Shown here in pieces: positions 1 through 7,187 of a stretch of 64,000 nt of DNA. Made by a program: the position numbers and the translations under genes. Source of the stretch: Chitinophagaceae bacterium (GTDB lineage: Bacteria; Bacteroidota; Bacteroidia; Chitinophagales; Chitinophagaceae); NCBI GenBank assembly GCA_027489035.1, contig JAIYAN010000010.1, positions 62,001 through 126,000 on the forward strand, written 5' to 3'. How positions within the stretch are numbered: the stretch's first letter is position 1; the number at the start of each line of letters is the position of its first letter. Below the pieces are notes generated by a model. It made no database searches. It was given only the letters and a program-made list of their open reading frames with translations, and had not been told where the DNA came from.

Positions 1-307
1 CTGCTTCAAGCTTTCTTAAACGATGACCATCCCATTTTTCCTTCACTTCATTTGGTCTAGTTAATACAAGTACTTCCCTAAATTTAGGATCAGGATTATC
101 AGGGAATAAAACCAACATGGTATCCTCTTGTTCAACGCCCGTAAGCCAAATCAAATCAGAGTTTTGTTTGAATTTATGTACCTGATCTGCATTGGTAGGC
201 AGCTCATCATTACTGTTAAAAATGGCAATCGCATTTTTCGACATGTGTGAAACGAATCTTTCTCGATTCTTAATAAAAATTGATGGATTTAATGGAAGAT
301 ACTTCAT
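1..307 (-). CDS. pepP: Xaa-Pro aminopeptidase (aminopeptidase P), N-terminal part only
   Basis: This reading frame starts at the ATG at 307 and runs off the left edge of the window, so only about 102 residues are visible. The stretch reads as the AMP_N domain of aminopeptidase P: it opens MKYLPLNPSIF, followed by a segment with NSDLIWLTGVEQEDTMLVLF, which matches the family pattern in which a sugar-binding-like N-terminal domain precedes the pita-bread metalloprotease domain. The metal ligands of the catalytic domain lie outside the window. Such enzymes remove N-terminal residues ahead of proline in cytosolic peptides. It is transcribed away from pckA. Identification rests on the N-terminal domain alone. 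Confidence 0.8.
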   Translation of the reverse strand, partial: MKYLPLNPSIFIKNRERFVSHMSKNAIAIFNSNDELPTNADQVHKFKQNSDLIWLTGVEQEDTMLVLFPDNPDPKFREVLVLTRPNEVKEKWDGHRLRKLEA

Positions 308-658
308 GATTGAATATTTATTTTTTTATTACATCCTACACCATGATTCTGGCCTATAGTTAATTTAACTAGATTGGTTATGGGTATTGATGATGTAAAT
401 TATTTTTTAAAAATACAAGATACCTTATTATCGTATAATGGAGAAATAGAAACTTAATTTCTATAATTTTTAAAAAATAAAACTCATTTAAAATTAGATG
501 CATTTTAGTCAAACTATACTAACCTTATTTAGAAGAAAATCAAAAAATAACAACTCATAGACAATTATTTTGAATTTCAACTAAATTTTACACTATATTT
601 TAAACCGAACTATAGAAATATGATTACTACATTTGTTTTTTAATCAAACCAAAGCAAC
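308..658. other. Divergent intergenic region between pepP and pckA
   Basis: About 350 very AT-rich bases without a credible gene. It must hold the promoters for pepP (leftward) and pckA (rightward). A 15-bp palindrome with 7-bp arms (TAGTTAA-T-TTAACTA) lies at 357-371, about 50 bp before the pepP start, and could be an operator. No RNA structure was recognised. Confidence 0.5.
628..635 (+). promoter_or_regulatory. Candidate -7 promoter element of pckA
   Basis: TACATTTG at 628-635 is an exact match to the Bacteroidota -7 consensus TAnnTTTG and lies 23 bp before the pckA ATG, which predicts a short leader. No clear TTTG -33 box is seen at the expected spacing, so the call rests on the -7 element and its position. 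Confidence 0.5.
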
Positions 659-2266
659 ATGTCATTAACTACAATTATGGAACCGCCAATCAAGTCAATA
701 GAGAACCTTGGAATTGTAAATTCAGTAAACGTACATTACCAAACAACTCCACAAGAACTTATAGATGCAACGCTTTTAAGAAAAGAAGGTATCTTAAATG
801 ATTCAGGCGCGTTAATAATTAATACCGGTGAATTTACAGGTAGAAGCCCTAAAGACAAATTCATCGTAAAGGATGAGATAACAAAAGACACCATTAACTG
901 GAACAATTTCAACATCCCAATAGAAGGGAAATATTTCGATATCCTTTATAAAAAAATGATGGATTATCTTTCATCGAAAGAAATTTGGGTGAGGGACTGT
1001 GGCGCATGTGCAGATCCAAACTATCATTTGAATATACGAGTTATCAATGAAAACCCTTGGAGTAATTTATTTGCTTACAATATGTTTTTACGTCCTGAAG
1101 AAAAAGAGTTACAAAATTTCAAACCGGATTGGCATATTATTCAAGCGCCAAACTTTAAGGCAGATGCAAAAACTGACGGCACAAGACAACATAATTTTGC
1201 CATTGTAAATTTTACAAAAAAAATAATACTGATTGGTGGAACTGGATATACCGGTGAAATGAAAAAAGGTATTTTCACAATTTTGAATTACATCTTACCT
1301 CAAGAAAAAAATGTGTTGAGTATGCATTGCTCAGCAAACATGGGTAAAGAAGGCGACACTGCAATTTTCTTTGGATTAAGTGGCACAGGTAAAACAACAT
1401 TGAGTGCTGACCCAAATAGAAGTTTGATTGGAGATGATGAACATGGATGGACAAATGATTCGGTTTTTAATTTTGAAGGCGGTTGCTATGCAAAAACAAT
1501 TGATTTAAGTGAAGAGAAAGAACCAGAAATTTTCCATGCCATTAAAACCGGGGCGTTGGTTGAAAACGTAACTTTTATAAACAATTCAAACAAGATTGAT
1601 TTTAAAAGTAAAGAAATAACAGAAAATACAAGAGTAAGTTATCCATTGCATTTCATCAGCAATGCATTAATTCCATCTATTGGAAAAACACCTAAAAATA
1701 TTTTCTTTTTAACAGCTGATGCTTACGGGATTTTACCTCCAATTAGCAAATTAAATCCAGGCCAAGCCATGTATCAATTCATCAGTGGATACACCGCAAA
1801 AGTTGCAGGTACAGAAGCTGGCGTTGTTGAACCAAAATCTACATTCAGTGCTTGTTTTGGTGCACCCTTCATGCCATTACATCCAGGAAAATATGCTGAA
1901 ATGTTGGGCAATAAAATGCGTGAGCACGAAGTAAATGTTTGGATGATAAATACCGGCTGGAGCGGTGGACCATATGGAATTGGCCATCGCATGAATTTAC
2001 CACATACAAGAGCAATGATTACTGCGGCTTTAGAGGGAAAATTAGATCAAGTAACCTTTGAAGCGCACCCTGTTTTTGGCGTAATGATGCCAAAAAGTTG
2101 CCCTAATGTGCCATCTGAGATTTTAAACCCGCGCAATACTTGGGAAAACAAAGAAAATTATGATAAAGAAGCGTTTGAATTGGCGAAAGAATTTGTAGAT
2201 AATTTTAAGCAGTATGCTGACGGGGTAAGTGAAGAAATATTAGCTGCAGCTCCTAAATTGAAATAA
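659..2266 (+). CDS. pckA: Phosphoenolpyruvate carboxykinase (ATP)
   Basis: The 535-residue product has the usual length for ATP-dependent PEP carboxykinase, which interconverts oxaloacetate plus ATP with PEP plus CO2 and ADP at the entry to gluconeogenesis. Visible signatures are GEFTGRSPKDKF near the N-terminus, the phosphate-binding loop GLSGTGKTTLSADP at about residues 238-251 followed by IGDDEHGW (the acidic kinase-2 metal site), and the C-terminal nucleotide-binding region with NTGWSGGPYG. The ATG at 659 fits the family N-terminus. The gene stands alone between its own promoter and a strong terminator. The class I aldolase at 7188 serves the same glycolytic/gluconeogenic axis but is a separate unit. 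Confidence 0.97.
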   Translation: MSLTTIMEPPIKSIENLGIVNSVNVHYQTTPQELIDATLLRKEGILNDSGALIINTGEFTGRSPKDKFIVKDEITKDTINWNNFNIPIEGKYFDILYKKMMDYLSSKEIWVRDCGACADPNYHLNIRVINENPWSNLFAYNMFLRPEEKELQNFKPDWHIIQAPNFKADAKTDGTRQHNFAIVNFTKKIILIGGTGYTGEMKKGIFTILNYILPQEKNVLSMHCSANMGKEGDTAIFFGLSGTGKTTLSADPNRSLIGDDEHGWTNDSVFNFEGGCYAKTIDLSEEKEPEIFHAIKTGALVENVTFINNSNKIDFKSKEITENTRVSYPLHFISNALIPSIGKTPKNIFFLTADAYGILPPISKLNPGQAMYQFISGYTAKVAGTEAGVVEPKSTFSACFGAPFMPLHPGKYAEMLGNKMREHEVNVWMINTGWSGGPYGIGHRMNLPHTRAMITAALEGKLDQVTFEAHPVFGVMMPKSCPNVPSEILNPRNTWENKENYDKEAFELAKEFVDNFKQYADGVSEEILAAAPKLK

Positions 2267-2287
2267 TTTTATATCCTGTGTTTATTA

Positions 2288-2327
2288 AAAAGGGCTGAAT
2301 CTCATTTACGATTCAGCCCTTTTTTTA
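2288..2327. terminator. Bidirectional intrinsic terminator after pckA
   Basis: The arm AAAGGGCTGAAT (2288-2300) pairs with ATTCAGCCCTTT (2311-2323) around a 10-base loop and is followed by a T-run; the A-run on the left gives a T-tract on the other strand. It lies between the convergent pckA and glycosyltransferase genes and can serve both. Confidence 0.85.
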
Positions 2328-2346
2328 TTGAAATACTCTTGGTTTA

Positions 2347-3069
2347 CTATCTTCCAAATAAGCCATATTTAGCAATACAATACAAGGCTCTAAAACCATC
2401 TTTCCATCCGATTTTTTTTCCTTCATCGTAAGTTCGACCGTAATACGAAATCCCTACCTCGTAAATTCTGATTTTAGGAATACGTGAAATTTTTATGGTT
2501 ACTTCGGGCTCAAAACCAAATTTTTGTTCTTTTAGAGGAATGCTTTTTATAAGATCCGTTTTAAAAAGTTTGTAGCAGGTTTCCATATCCGTTAGGTTGA
2601 GATTGGAAAACATGTTGGATAAAATGGTAAGTAATTTATTGCCGATGGTATGCCAGAAAAATAACACCCGATGCGGATTTCCGCCCATGAAACGTGAGCC
2701 GTAAACTACGTCGGCAAATCCATTAATAACGGGATTTAGCAACAAATTATATTCTGCAGGGTCGTATTCCAAATCGGCATCTTGTATAATTAAATATTCT
2801 CCAGTAGCCTTAGAAATTCCCGTATGTAAAGCTGCGCCTTTTCCTTTATTGAATTCATGTTTATAATATACAATACTCAAATCCTTATTCTGTTCTATGT
2901 AATTTAAAATAGAAGATTCGGTATCATCTGTAGAACAATCATTTACAATAATCACTTCCTTAGCAATATCATTAACCAACGACACCTTTTTAATTTTATC
3001 TAAAATAAAATGAATCGTTCTGGCTTCATTATAAGCGGGGATAACTATGGATAATTTGGAAATATTCAT
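2347..3069 (-). CDS. Family 2 glycosyltransferase, dolichol-phosphate-mannose-synthase type
   Basis: The 240-residue protein is a single GT-A domain. It has SIVIPAYNEARTI at the N-terminus, VIIVNDCSTDDTE (nucleotide-sugar binding), IIQDADLEYDP (the DxD-like metal site in this subfamily) and YGSRFMGGNPHRV, then TDMETCYKLFK. These features match the DPM1/polyprenyl-phosphate glycosyltransferase branch of GT2. It lacks the C-terminal membrane anchor seen in longer relatives, so it is probably a peripheral enzyme charging a polyprenyl phosphate. The acceptor and sugar cannot be told from the sequence. The ATG at 3069 directly precedes the conserved strand. It is monocistronic, and no other polysaccharide genes lie nearby. 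Confidence 0.88.
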   Translation of the reverse strand: MNISKLSIVIPAYNEARTIHFILDKIKKVSLVNDIAKEVIIVNDCSTDDTESSILNYIEQNKDLSIVYYKHEFNKGKGAALHTGISKATGEYLIIQDADLEYDPAEYNLLLNPVINGFADVVYGSRFMGGNPHRVLFFWHTIGNKLLTILSNMFSNLNLTDMETCYKLFKTDLIKSIPLKEQKFGFEPEVTIKISRIPKIRIYEVGISYYGRTYDEGKKIGWKDGFRALYCIAKYGLFGR

Positions 3070-3320
3070 GTTTTAATATTGCATTTAAAAATAGTCGTTT
3101 GTATAAAATTAACTAAACTTAAAAAATTAAGATTGGCAAATTTAAGATTTAGATTATTGGTAAAGAGAATTTTATTTGGGGAGGATTTGAACGATTAAGA
3201 GGTTTGTGAGGTTTAAAAGTTGGAAGAATTCTCCCTTTGCGCGCCTTGTTCCTTTGCGCCCTATGCGCGAAACAAAAAATTTCAAGAGATTCAATTAGTG
3301 CAAAACGTTAAACGCATCAT

Positions 3321-3393
3321 CCATTTATTAGCATTTTAGTTTTACAAAAAACTTCGTGTCTTTGTGCCTTCGTGTCTTTGTGCCTTCGTGTAA
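3321..3393. repeat. Dispersed repeat with TTCGTGTC/TTTGTGCC octamers, copy 1
   Basis: After ATTTATTAGCAT and an A/T spacer come alternating octamers TTCGTGTC, TTTGTGCC, TTCGTGTC, TTTGTGCC, TTCGTG. The same order (ATTTATTAGCAT, spacer, AAAAAACTTCGTGTC, octamers, A-run) is found again at 41380-41450. Short open frames across such tracts are translations of the repeat and not genes. Confidence 0.75.
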
Positions 3394-3446
3394 AAAAACG
3401 CGATTTTGAGTTTATTTCAAGCAAACGACAATTCCCTTAACCCCAT

Positions 3447-3483
3447 AAAAAAAGGTCTTACATTGCTGTAAAACCTTTTTTAT
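3447..3483 (-). terminator. Terminator of the mntA-hepT unit
   Basis: AAAAAGGTcTTAC at 3448-3461 pairs with GTAAaACCTTTTT at 3468-3480, with T-rich flanks on both strands. It lies 48 bases downstream of the hepT stop in the direction of hepT transcription. Confidence 0.65.
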
Positions 3484-3530
3484 TAAATCGCTACTTCCTC
3501 TCCATAAATTAATTATGAACCATGATGTCT

Positions 3531-3869
3531 TTATTCTTCCAAATATTTTTCTACTTCAATTTTCAAAATAGGCAGGTGAGTCATAACAATCGACCAAATA
3601 ATTTCATCAGAAACAGTATCATATCCATGGATGATTCTATTACGTGTATCAATTATTTTTCGGGAATTGGTTAGAAGAACATTAGAATCTTTTTGAACAA
3701 TTCTATTAACGGCTTCTCCTATTATCTCCACATTTCTTTCAACTGCCCTTCGAGTTTTTATATCATGTTGAAAATAAGAAAACTCTTGTGGAACATCGAT
3801 AAAGAAACTATCAATTTCACTAATTGCATTCAAAATATCAAACAACCACGATTTAACATCAATATCCAT
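3531..3869 (-). CDS. hepT: HepT-like toxin (HEPN domain, DUF86 family)
   Basis: A 112-residue all-helical protein of the HepT family. The defining motif R-X4-H-X-Y is visible as RNRIIHGY near the C-terminal third. In studied HepT toxins the Arg and His form the RNase active site (tRNA or mRNA cleavage) and the Tyr is the residue modified by the partner antitoxin. The ATG at 3869 is preferred over a TTG two codons upstream. It overlaps the end of mntA by 11 nt, so translation is probably coupled. The cellular target cannot be deduced. The pair lies between a glycosyltransferase and tRNA-Lys and is followed by its own terminator. Confidence 0.9.
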   Translation of the reverse strand: MDIDVKSWLFDILNAISEIDSFFIDVPQEFSYFQHDIKTRRAVERNVEIIGEAVNRIVQKDSNVLLTNSRKIIDTRNRIIHGYDTVSDEIIWSIVMTHLPILKIEVEKYLEE

Positions 3870-4161
3870 AAACAAGTTTTTTTTGAAGGTTGATTTGATT
3901 TAAAAAATAAGGATTTTTGATAGCCTTTTGTTCAAGCAAATCTATTTGTCGATGAAAAATGCTTTGTAAGCCAAATTTTAGATTATAATAATTATCGGCA
4001 TAATCCGCTATTTCAATATTATTAAAATCAACCACTAAATCAATATCACTATGGCTATTAAATGTTTCATTCAATGCTGAACCAAACACATAAAGAGATT
4101 TAACCTTGTTTTCCAAACAAAGTTTTTCAATTTCATTAATATGTCTTTCAATTATTAACAT
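3859..4161 (-). CDS. mntA: MntA-like antitoxin (minimal nucleotidyltransferase)
   Basis: A 100-residue minimal nucleotidyltransferase. It contains FGSALNET followed by SDIDLVVDF, which gives the signature G-S-X10-D-X-D of active enzymes; a third acidic residue is expected in QIDLLEQ. In characterised HepT/MntA systems this protein neutralises HepT by adding AMP units to the Tyr of its RX4HXY motif, so it acts as an enzymatic antitoxin. Both the catalytic motif here and the target Tyr in the neighbour are intact. The first ATG is at 4161; a TTG five codons upstream is possible but less likely. The antitoxin precedes the toxin in the operon, the common order for the family. Confidence 0.9.
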   Translation of the reverse strand: MLIIERHINEIEKLCLENKVKSLYVFGSALNETFNSHSDIDLVVDFNNIEIADYADNYYNLKFGLQSIFHRQIDLLEQKAIKNPYFLNQINLQKKLVYGY

Positions 4162-4217
4162 GCGGCTTAGATACAATTTACAAAAAAAATAAAAGCAATT
4201 GAAGCATTGCTATTAAA

Positions 4218-4255
4218 AAAATAAGCCGACCAAAATTGGACGGCTTATTTTTTTT
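4218..4255. terminator. Terminator after tRNA-Lys
   Basis: AATAAGCCG at 4220-4228 pairs with CGGCTTATT at 4241-4249, with an inner CCAAAATTGG palindrome and T-runs on both strands. It lies 3 to 40 bases downstream of the tRNA 3' end in the tRNA direction. Confidence 0.8.
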
Positions 4256-4257
4256 CG

Positions 4258-4330
4258 TGAACTGGCTGGGACTCGAACCCAGGACCCATACATTAAAAGT
4301 GTATTGCTCTACCAACTGAGCTACCAATTC
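4258..4330 (-). tRNA. tRNA-Lys (anticodon TTT)
   Basis: A complete 73-nt cloverleaf. The acceptor stem GAATTGG pairs with CCAGTTC (one T-G pair), the D arm is GCTC/GAGC, the anticodon stem ATACA/TGTAT encloses CTTTTAA with anticodon TTT, and the T arm CTGGG/CCCAG carries TTCGAGT. The discriminator is A and CCA is not encoded. It has its own promoter and terminator and is a single-gene unit. Confidence 0.97.
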
Positions 4331-4351
4331 ATTACCCTTTTTTAAGGAGTG

Positions 4352-4383
4352 CAAAAATAGGATAATTCATTTATCATTTCAAC
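4352..4383 (-). promoter_or_regulatory. tRNA-Lys promoter
   Basis: Read on the minus strand, GTTG (4380-4383) is followed after exactly 20 bp by TATTTTTG (4352-4359), a perfect TAnnTTTG box. It lies 21 bases before the mature tRNA 5' end, leaving a leader of about 20 nt for RNase P to remove. Confidence 0.8.
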
Positions 4384-4550
4384 ATTTTTTAAAATTATTT
4401 TAAATTATTTTTTTCGACTTGAAAAAAGCATTTACAAAAGGCATTTTTCAAAAGAATTTCTTCTATGAAAAACTAATCCTACTATTGAAGGATTAAAGCA
4501 CTCAATATCGTATTTTGCAAGCTAGTTTTTAAATCTAATTTTCAAATTGC

Positions 4551-5363
4551 ATGAGAAACCTGTTTTTCAATAATAAAGTCGTTGTGGTTACAGGTGGTAC
4601 CGACGGCATTGGTAAAGCCCTAATTGAATTGTTAATTTCAAAAAATGCTAAAATTGCAACCTGTGGAAGAAATCAATCCAAACTAGACGATTTAAAAAAT
4701 CAGTTCCCCTATGGAAATTTATTATGCTGCAAAGCTGATGTAAGCATTTACGAAGATTGCAAAAACTTTATCCAATCTGCTTTAAAACATTTTGGAAAAA
4801 TTGATATTCTAATCAACAACGCGGGCATTTCTATGCGTTCCGAATTGGTTGATTGTGATGTAGATGTTATAAAAAAAGTAATGGACATCAATTTTATGGG
4901 TACAGTGTATTGTACAAAACTAGCGCTAGATTCCATTATTGAAAACCAAGGTTCTATTGTAGGCATCTCTTCTATTGCAGGCTATCGCGGACTTCCAGGA
5001 AGAAGCGGTTATTCTGCCAGCAAATTTGCACTCAATGGCTGGCTCGAATCCATTAGAACCGAACTAATGGATAAAAAAGTAAACGTACTTTGGGTTTGTC
5101 CGGGTTTTACACAAAGCAACATTAGAAACGTAGCACTAAATGAAAAAGCAGAAGCTCAAGGTGAAAGTCCACTAGATGAATCTTCATTAATGACGGCAAC
5201 TGAATGTGCCAATCACATATTAAACGCCATAGAAAAAAAGAAAAGAACGGTTATTCTCTCTTTCCAAGGAAAGCAAACCATTTTTATAAACAAACTTTTT
5301 CCAAAATGGGCAGATACTTTAATTCGAAATTTTTTCTATAAAAACGGGAAGCTGGTTAAATAA
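4551..5363 (+). CDS. Short-chain dehydrogenase/reductase (classical SDR)
   Basis: A 270-residue Rossmann-fold oxidoreductase. Motifs in order are TGGTDGIGKAL (TGxxxGxG cofactor loop, about residues 14-24), a DV acidic adenine-binding pair, LINNAGIS (NNAG), the catalytic Ser in SSIAGYRG, and YSASK (catalytic Tyr-x-x-x-Lys). After the active site it has the usual PG segment (VCPGFTQSNI). The first cofactor-discriminating positions (CGRNQSKL) carry Arg after Gly, which favours NADP(H). Substrate unknown; similar proteins are annotated as DltE/Dhrs7-like. The ATG at 4551 precedes the first strand by about eight residues. Monocistronic. Confidence 0.88.
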   Translation: MRNLFFNNKVVVVTGGTDGIGKALIELLISKNAKIATCGRNQSKLDDLKNQFPYGNLLCCKADVSIYEDCKNFIQSALKHFGKIDILINNAGISMRSELVDCDVDVIKKVMDINFMGTVYCTKLALDSIIENQGSIVGISSIAGYRGLPGRSGYSASKFALNGWLESIRTELMDKKVNVLWVCPGFTQSNIRNVALNEKAEAQGESPLDESSLMTATECANHILNAIEKKKRTVILSFQGKQTIFINKLFPKWADTLIRNFFYKNGKLVK

Positions 5364-5379
5364 GCTTTACGATTGGGGA

Positions 5380-5437
5380 AGTGAAAAGTAAAAAAATCAA
5401 TCCACGATTTTGACTTTTTAATTTTAAATTTCGAATT
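5380..5437 (+). repeat. Stop-codon-proximal A/T-word repeat, copy 1
   Basis: Starting 17 bases after the SDR stop, GTGAAAAGTAAAAAAATC is followed by a short spacer and TTTTGACTTTTTAATTTTAAATTTC. The purine words can pair with the pyrimidine words. Three further copies with the same orientation relative to the upstream gene lie at 18030-18090, 48691-48768 and 63549-63655. Confidence 0.55.
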
Positions 5438-5511
5438 ACTTACTAAAAGATGAAATTATTCAAAGCAAAAAATTGATTATAAATTTATATTTTTATCGTT
5501 TAATTTAGCAA

Positions 5512-6324
5512 ATGCCCATACTTACTTTAATAACTGATATTGGTGAAAAAGATTTTTTAACCGGCGCTATAAAAGGGCAAATGCTTCGGTATCAGCAAGA
5601 CTTAAATATTGTTGACATTACACATACTATTCCTCCTTTCAACTATCCACAAGCTGCTTACATTTGCAGAAATACCATAAATAATTTTCCTCCGGGAACT
5701 TTCCATTTAATACTAGTAAACATATTTGATGAAAATTCAAACCGGTTTATTCTTGTTGAACATAAAGGACATTTTATTGGTTGTGCAGATAATGGCTTGG
5801 TTACAATGATACTTGAGGAAGAACCTCAAAAAAAGGTGGCATTAGAATTAGACCAGTTAATGCAAAAAAGCACACTTTCATTTACAAACCTTTTTGCTAA
5901 AGCAATATTTGAATTAACCAATGGAAAAACGATCGAAGAAATTGGCAACACTGAAATCGAAATTAAATCCAAACATCCATTAAAACCAAATACAGGCGAC
6001 GATTGGATAGAAGGACAAATTATTTTCATTGATAACTTTGAAAACGTAATCATTAACATCAGCAAAATAGATTTTGAAACAAACAGAAAAGGACGAAATT
6101 TTTCTATTGTTTTTAAACGTGATGAAATCATTGAAAAAATAAGCACGACATATTCAGATGTAAATGAAGGCGAGAAACTGGCTTTTTTTAATTCTGCTGG
6201 TTATCTTGAAATAGCCGTTAATAAAGGGAATGCAGCAGGCTTATTTGGACTTCAAGGCTACGGCGAAAATCAATACCTCAGCAACCGACTTTTTTACCAA
6301 ACCGTAAAAGTTTTCTTCCATTAA
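5512..6324 (+). CDS. SAM hydroxide adenosyltransferase (DUF62 family)
   Basis: A 270-residue member of the DUF62/SAM_adeno_trans family, which hydrolyses S-adenosylmethionine to adenosine and methionine. Visible family landmarks are TLITDIGEKDFLTGAIKG at the N-terminus (first active-site Asp), DITHTIPPFN, FHLILVNIFDEN, and GCADNGLVT. The C-terminal barrel domain starts near residue 155. Known family members use a Asp/His/Arg triad; the N-terminal Asp is present, and the other positions need an alignment. Note EKD and ADNG in place of the commoner xxD and PDNG. The gene is followed after 33 bp by a BtuF-like protein in the same direction, so they are probably co-transcribed. Confidence 0.85.
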   Translation: MPILTLITDIGEKDFLTGAIKGQMLRYQQDLNIVDITHTIPPFNYPQAAYICRNTINNFPPGTFHLILVNIFDENSNRFILVEHKGHFIGCADNGLVTMILEEEPQKKVALELDQLMQKSTLSFTNLFAKAIFELTNGKTIEEIGNTEIEIKSKHPLKPNTGDDWIEGQIIFIDNFENVIINISKIDFETNRKGRNFSIVFKRDEIIEKISTTYSDVNEGEKLAFFNSAGYLEIAVNKGNAAGLFGLQGYGENQYLSNRLFYQTVKVFFH

Positions 6325-6357
6325 TTCAATGTTTTATTCTGTAATCAATAGAATTAA

Positions 6358-7128
6358 ATGATATTAAAAAGTACATCTGAGCTCATAAAGAAACCAACCC
6401 GAATAATCTCTTTGGTTCCATCTCAAACAGAACTCCTTCATTTTTTAGAACTTGAATCAGAAACCATTGGTATTACAAAATTTTGTGTTCATCCTTCATC
6501 TTGGCATCAGGAAAAAATAAAAATAGGAGGCACAAAAAACCTGAATATTGAAAAGATCATATTCCTCGAACCCGATTTAATCATTGCCAATAAAGAAGAA
6601 AATGTAAAAGAACAAGTTGAAAAATTGGCAATAGATTTTAATGTTTGGGTTACCGATGTGAATAATTTAGATGATGCACTTCAAATGATTGAAGATATTG
6701 GGTTTATTACAAAAAAAGAAACCAAAGCAAGCGCACTAATACAATCCATTAAAAATGAATTTTTTCAAAATAAACATCATTTAAATGTTTTAAAAAATGT
6801 TGTTTACTTAATTTGGAAAGATCCATACATGACCATTGGCGGAGATACTTTTATAAATAACATGCTTTTGCAAGCTGGATATAAAAACCTTTTCGACAAT
6901 ACATTAAGATATCCAGAAGTATCAATTGAATTATTGCAAGCGCTTAAACCCGAATACATTTTTTTATCAAGCGAGCCCTACCCTTTTTCATACAAACATG
7001 TAGAAGAATTAAACTCCGTATTATCAGATTCAAAAATCATGCTGGTAAATGGTGAAATGTTTAGCTGGTATGGGCCAAGATTACTGCAAGCCGCAAACTA
7101 TTTTAATCAGCTTCGCATAAAATTATAA
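6358..7128 (+). CDS. BtuF-like helical-backbone metal/cobalamin receptor, apparently cytosolic
   Basis: A 256-residue protein of the TroA/BtuF superfamily: RIISLVPSQTELLHFL near the N-terminus, GITKFCVHP, EKIIFLEPDLIIANKEEN, and VYLIWKDPYMTIGGDTFINNML in the C-terminal lobe. These are the landmarks of ABC-transporter binding proteins for cobalamin or iron chelates. Oddly, no signal peptide or lipobox is seen: the start at 6358 leads directly into the first lobe after about 15 residues. No permease or ATPase genes are near. It may be a cytosolic cobalamin-binding protein or a domain borrowed for another role. The nearest neighbour is the SAM hydrolase 33 bp upstream. Confidence 0.75.
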   Translation: MILKSTSELIKKPTRIISLVPSQTELLHFLELESETIGITKFCVHPSSWHQEKIKIGGTKNLNIEKIIFLEPDLIIANKEENVKEQVEKLAIDFNVWVTDVNNLDDALQMIEDIGFITKKETKASALIQSIKNEFFQNKHHLNVLKNVVYLIWKDPYMTIGGDTFINNMLLQAGYKNLFDNTLRYPEVSIELLQALKPEYIFLSSEPYPFSYKHVEELNSVLSDSKIMLVNGEMFSWYGPRLLQAANYFNQLRIKL

Positions 7129-7165
7129 AAATCAAACTATGTTTTTAAAAAACAGTTCGATTTCT

Positions 7166-7173
7166 TATTTTTG
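7166..7173 (+). promoter_or_regulatory. -7 promoter element of the aldolase gene
   Basis: TATTTTTG is an exact TAnnTTTG match 15 bp before the ATG at 7188. A T-run with TTTTT near 7142-7146 lies about 20 bp upstream as a weak -33 region. It predicts a very short leader. Confidence 0.55.
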
Positions 7174-7187
7174 CAAAAATTAATTTT

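Larger units (their letters stand above)
3070..3530. other. Repeat-containing intergenic region
   Basis: About 460 bases without a gene. It holds, in order: a weak GAGGTTTG-type stretch near 3180-3225, a CTTTGCGC word cluster at 3234-3272, a tandem octamer repeat (described separately) and a terminator. The same succession of words recurs at 41.0-41.45 kb, so much of this spacer is repeat-derived. Confidence 0.6.

Noticed and set aside
3070-4330. Integrated island at the tRNA-Lys 3' end carrying the toxin-antitoxin pair
   Set aside because: No integrase and no direct repeat of the tRNA 3' end was found on the far side; adjacency alone is not enough.
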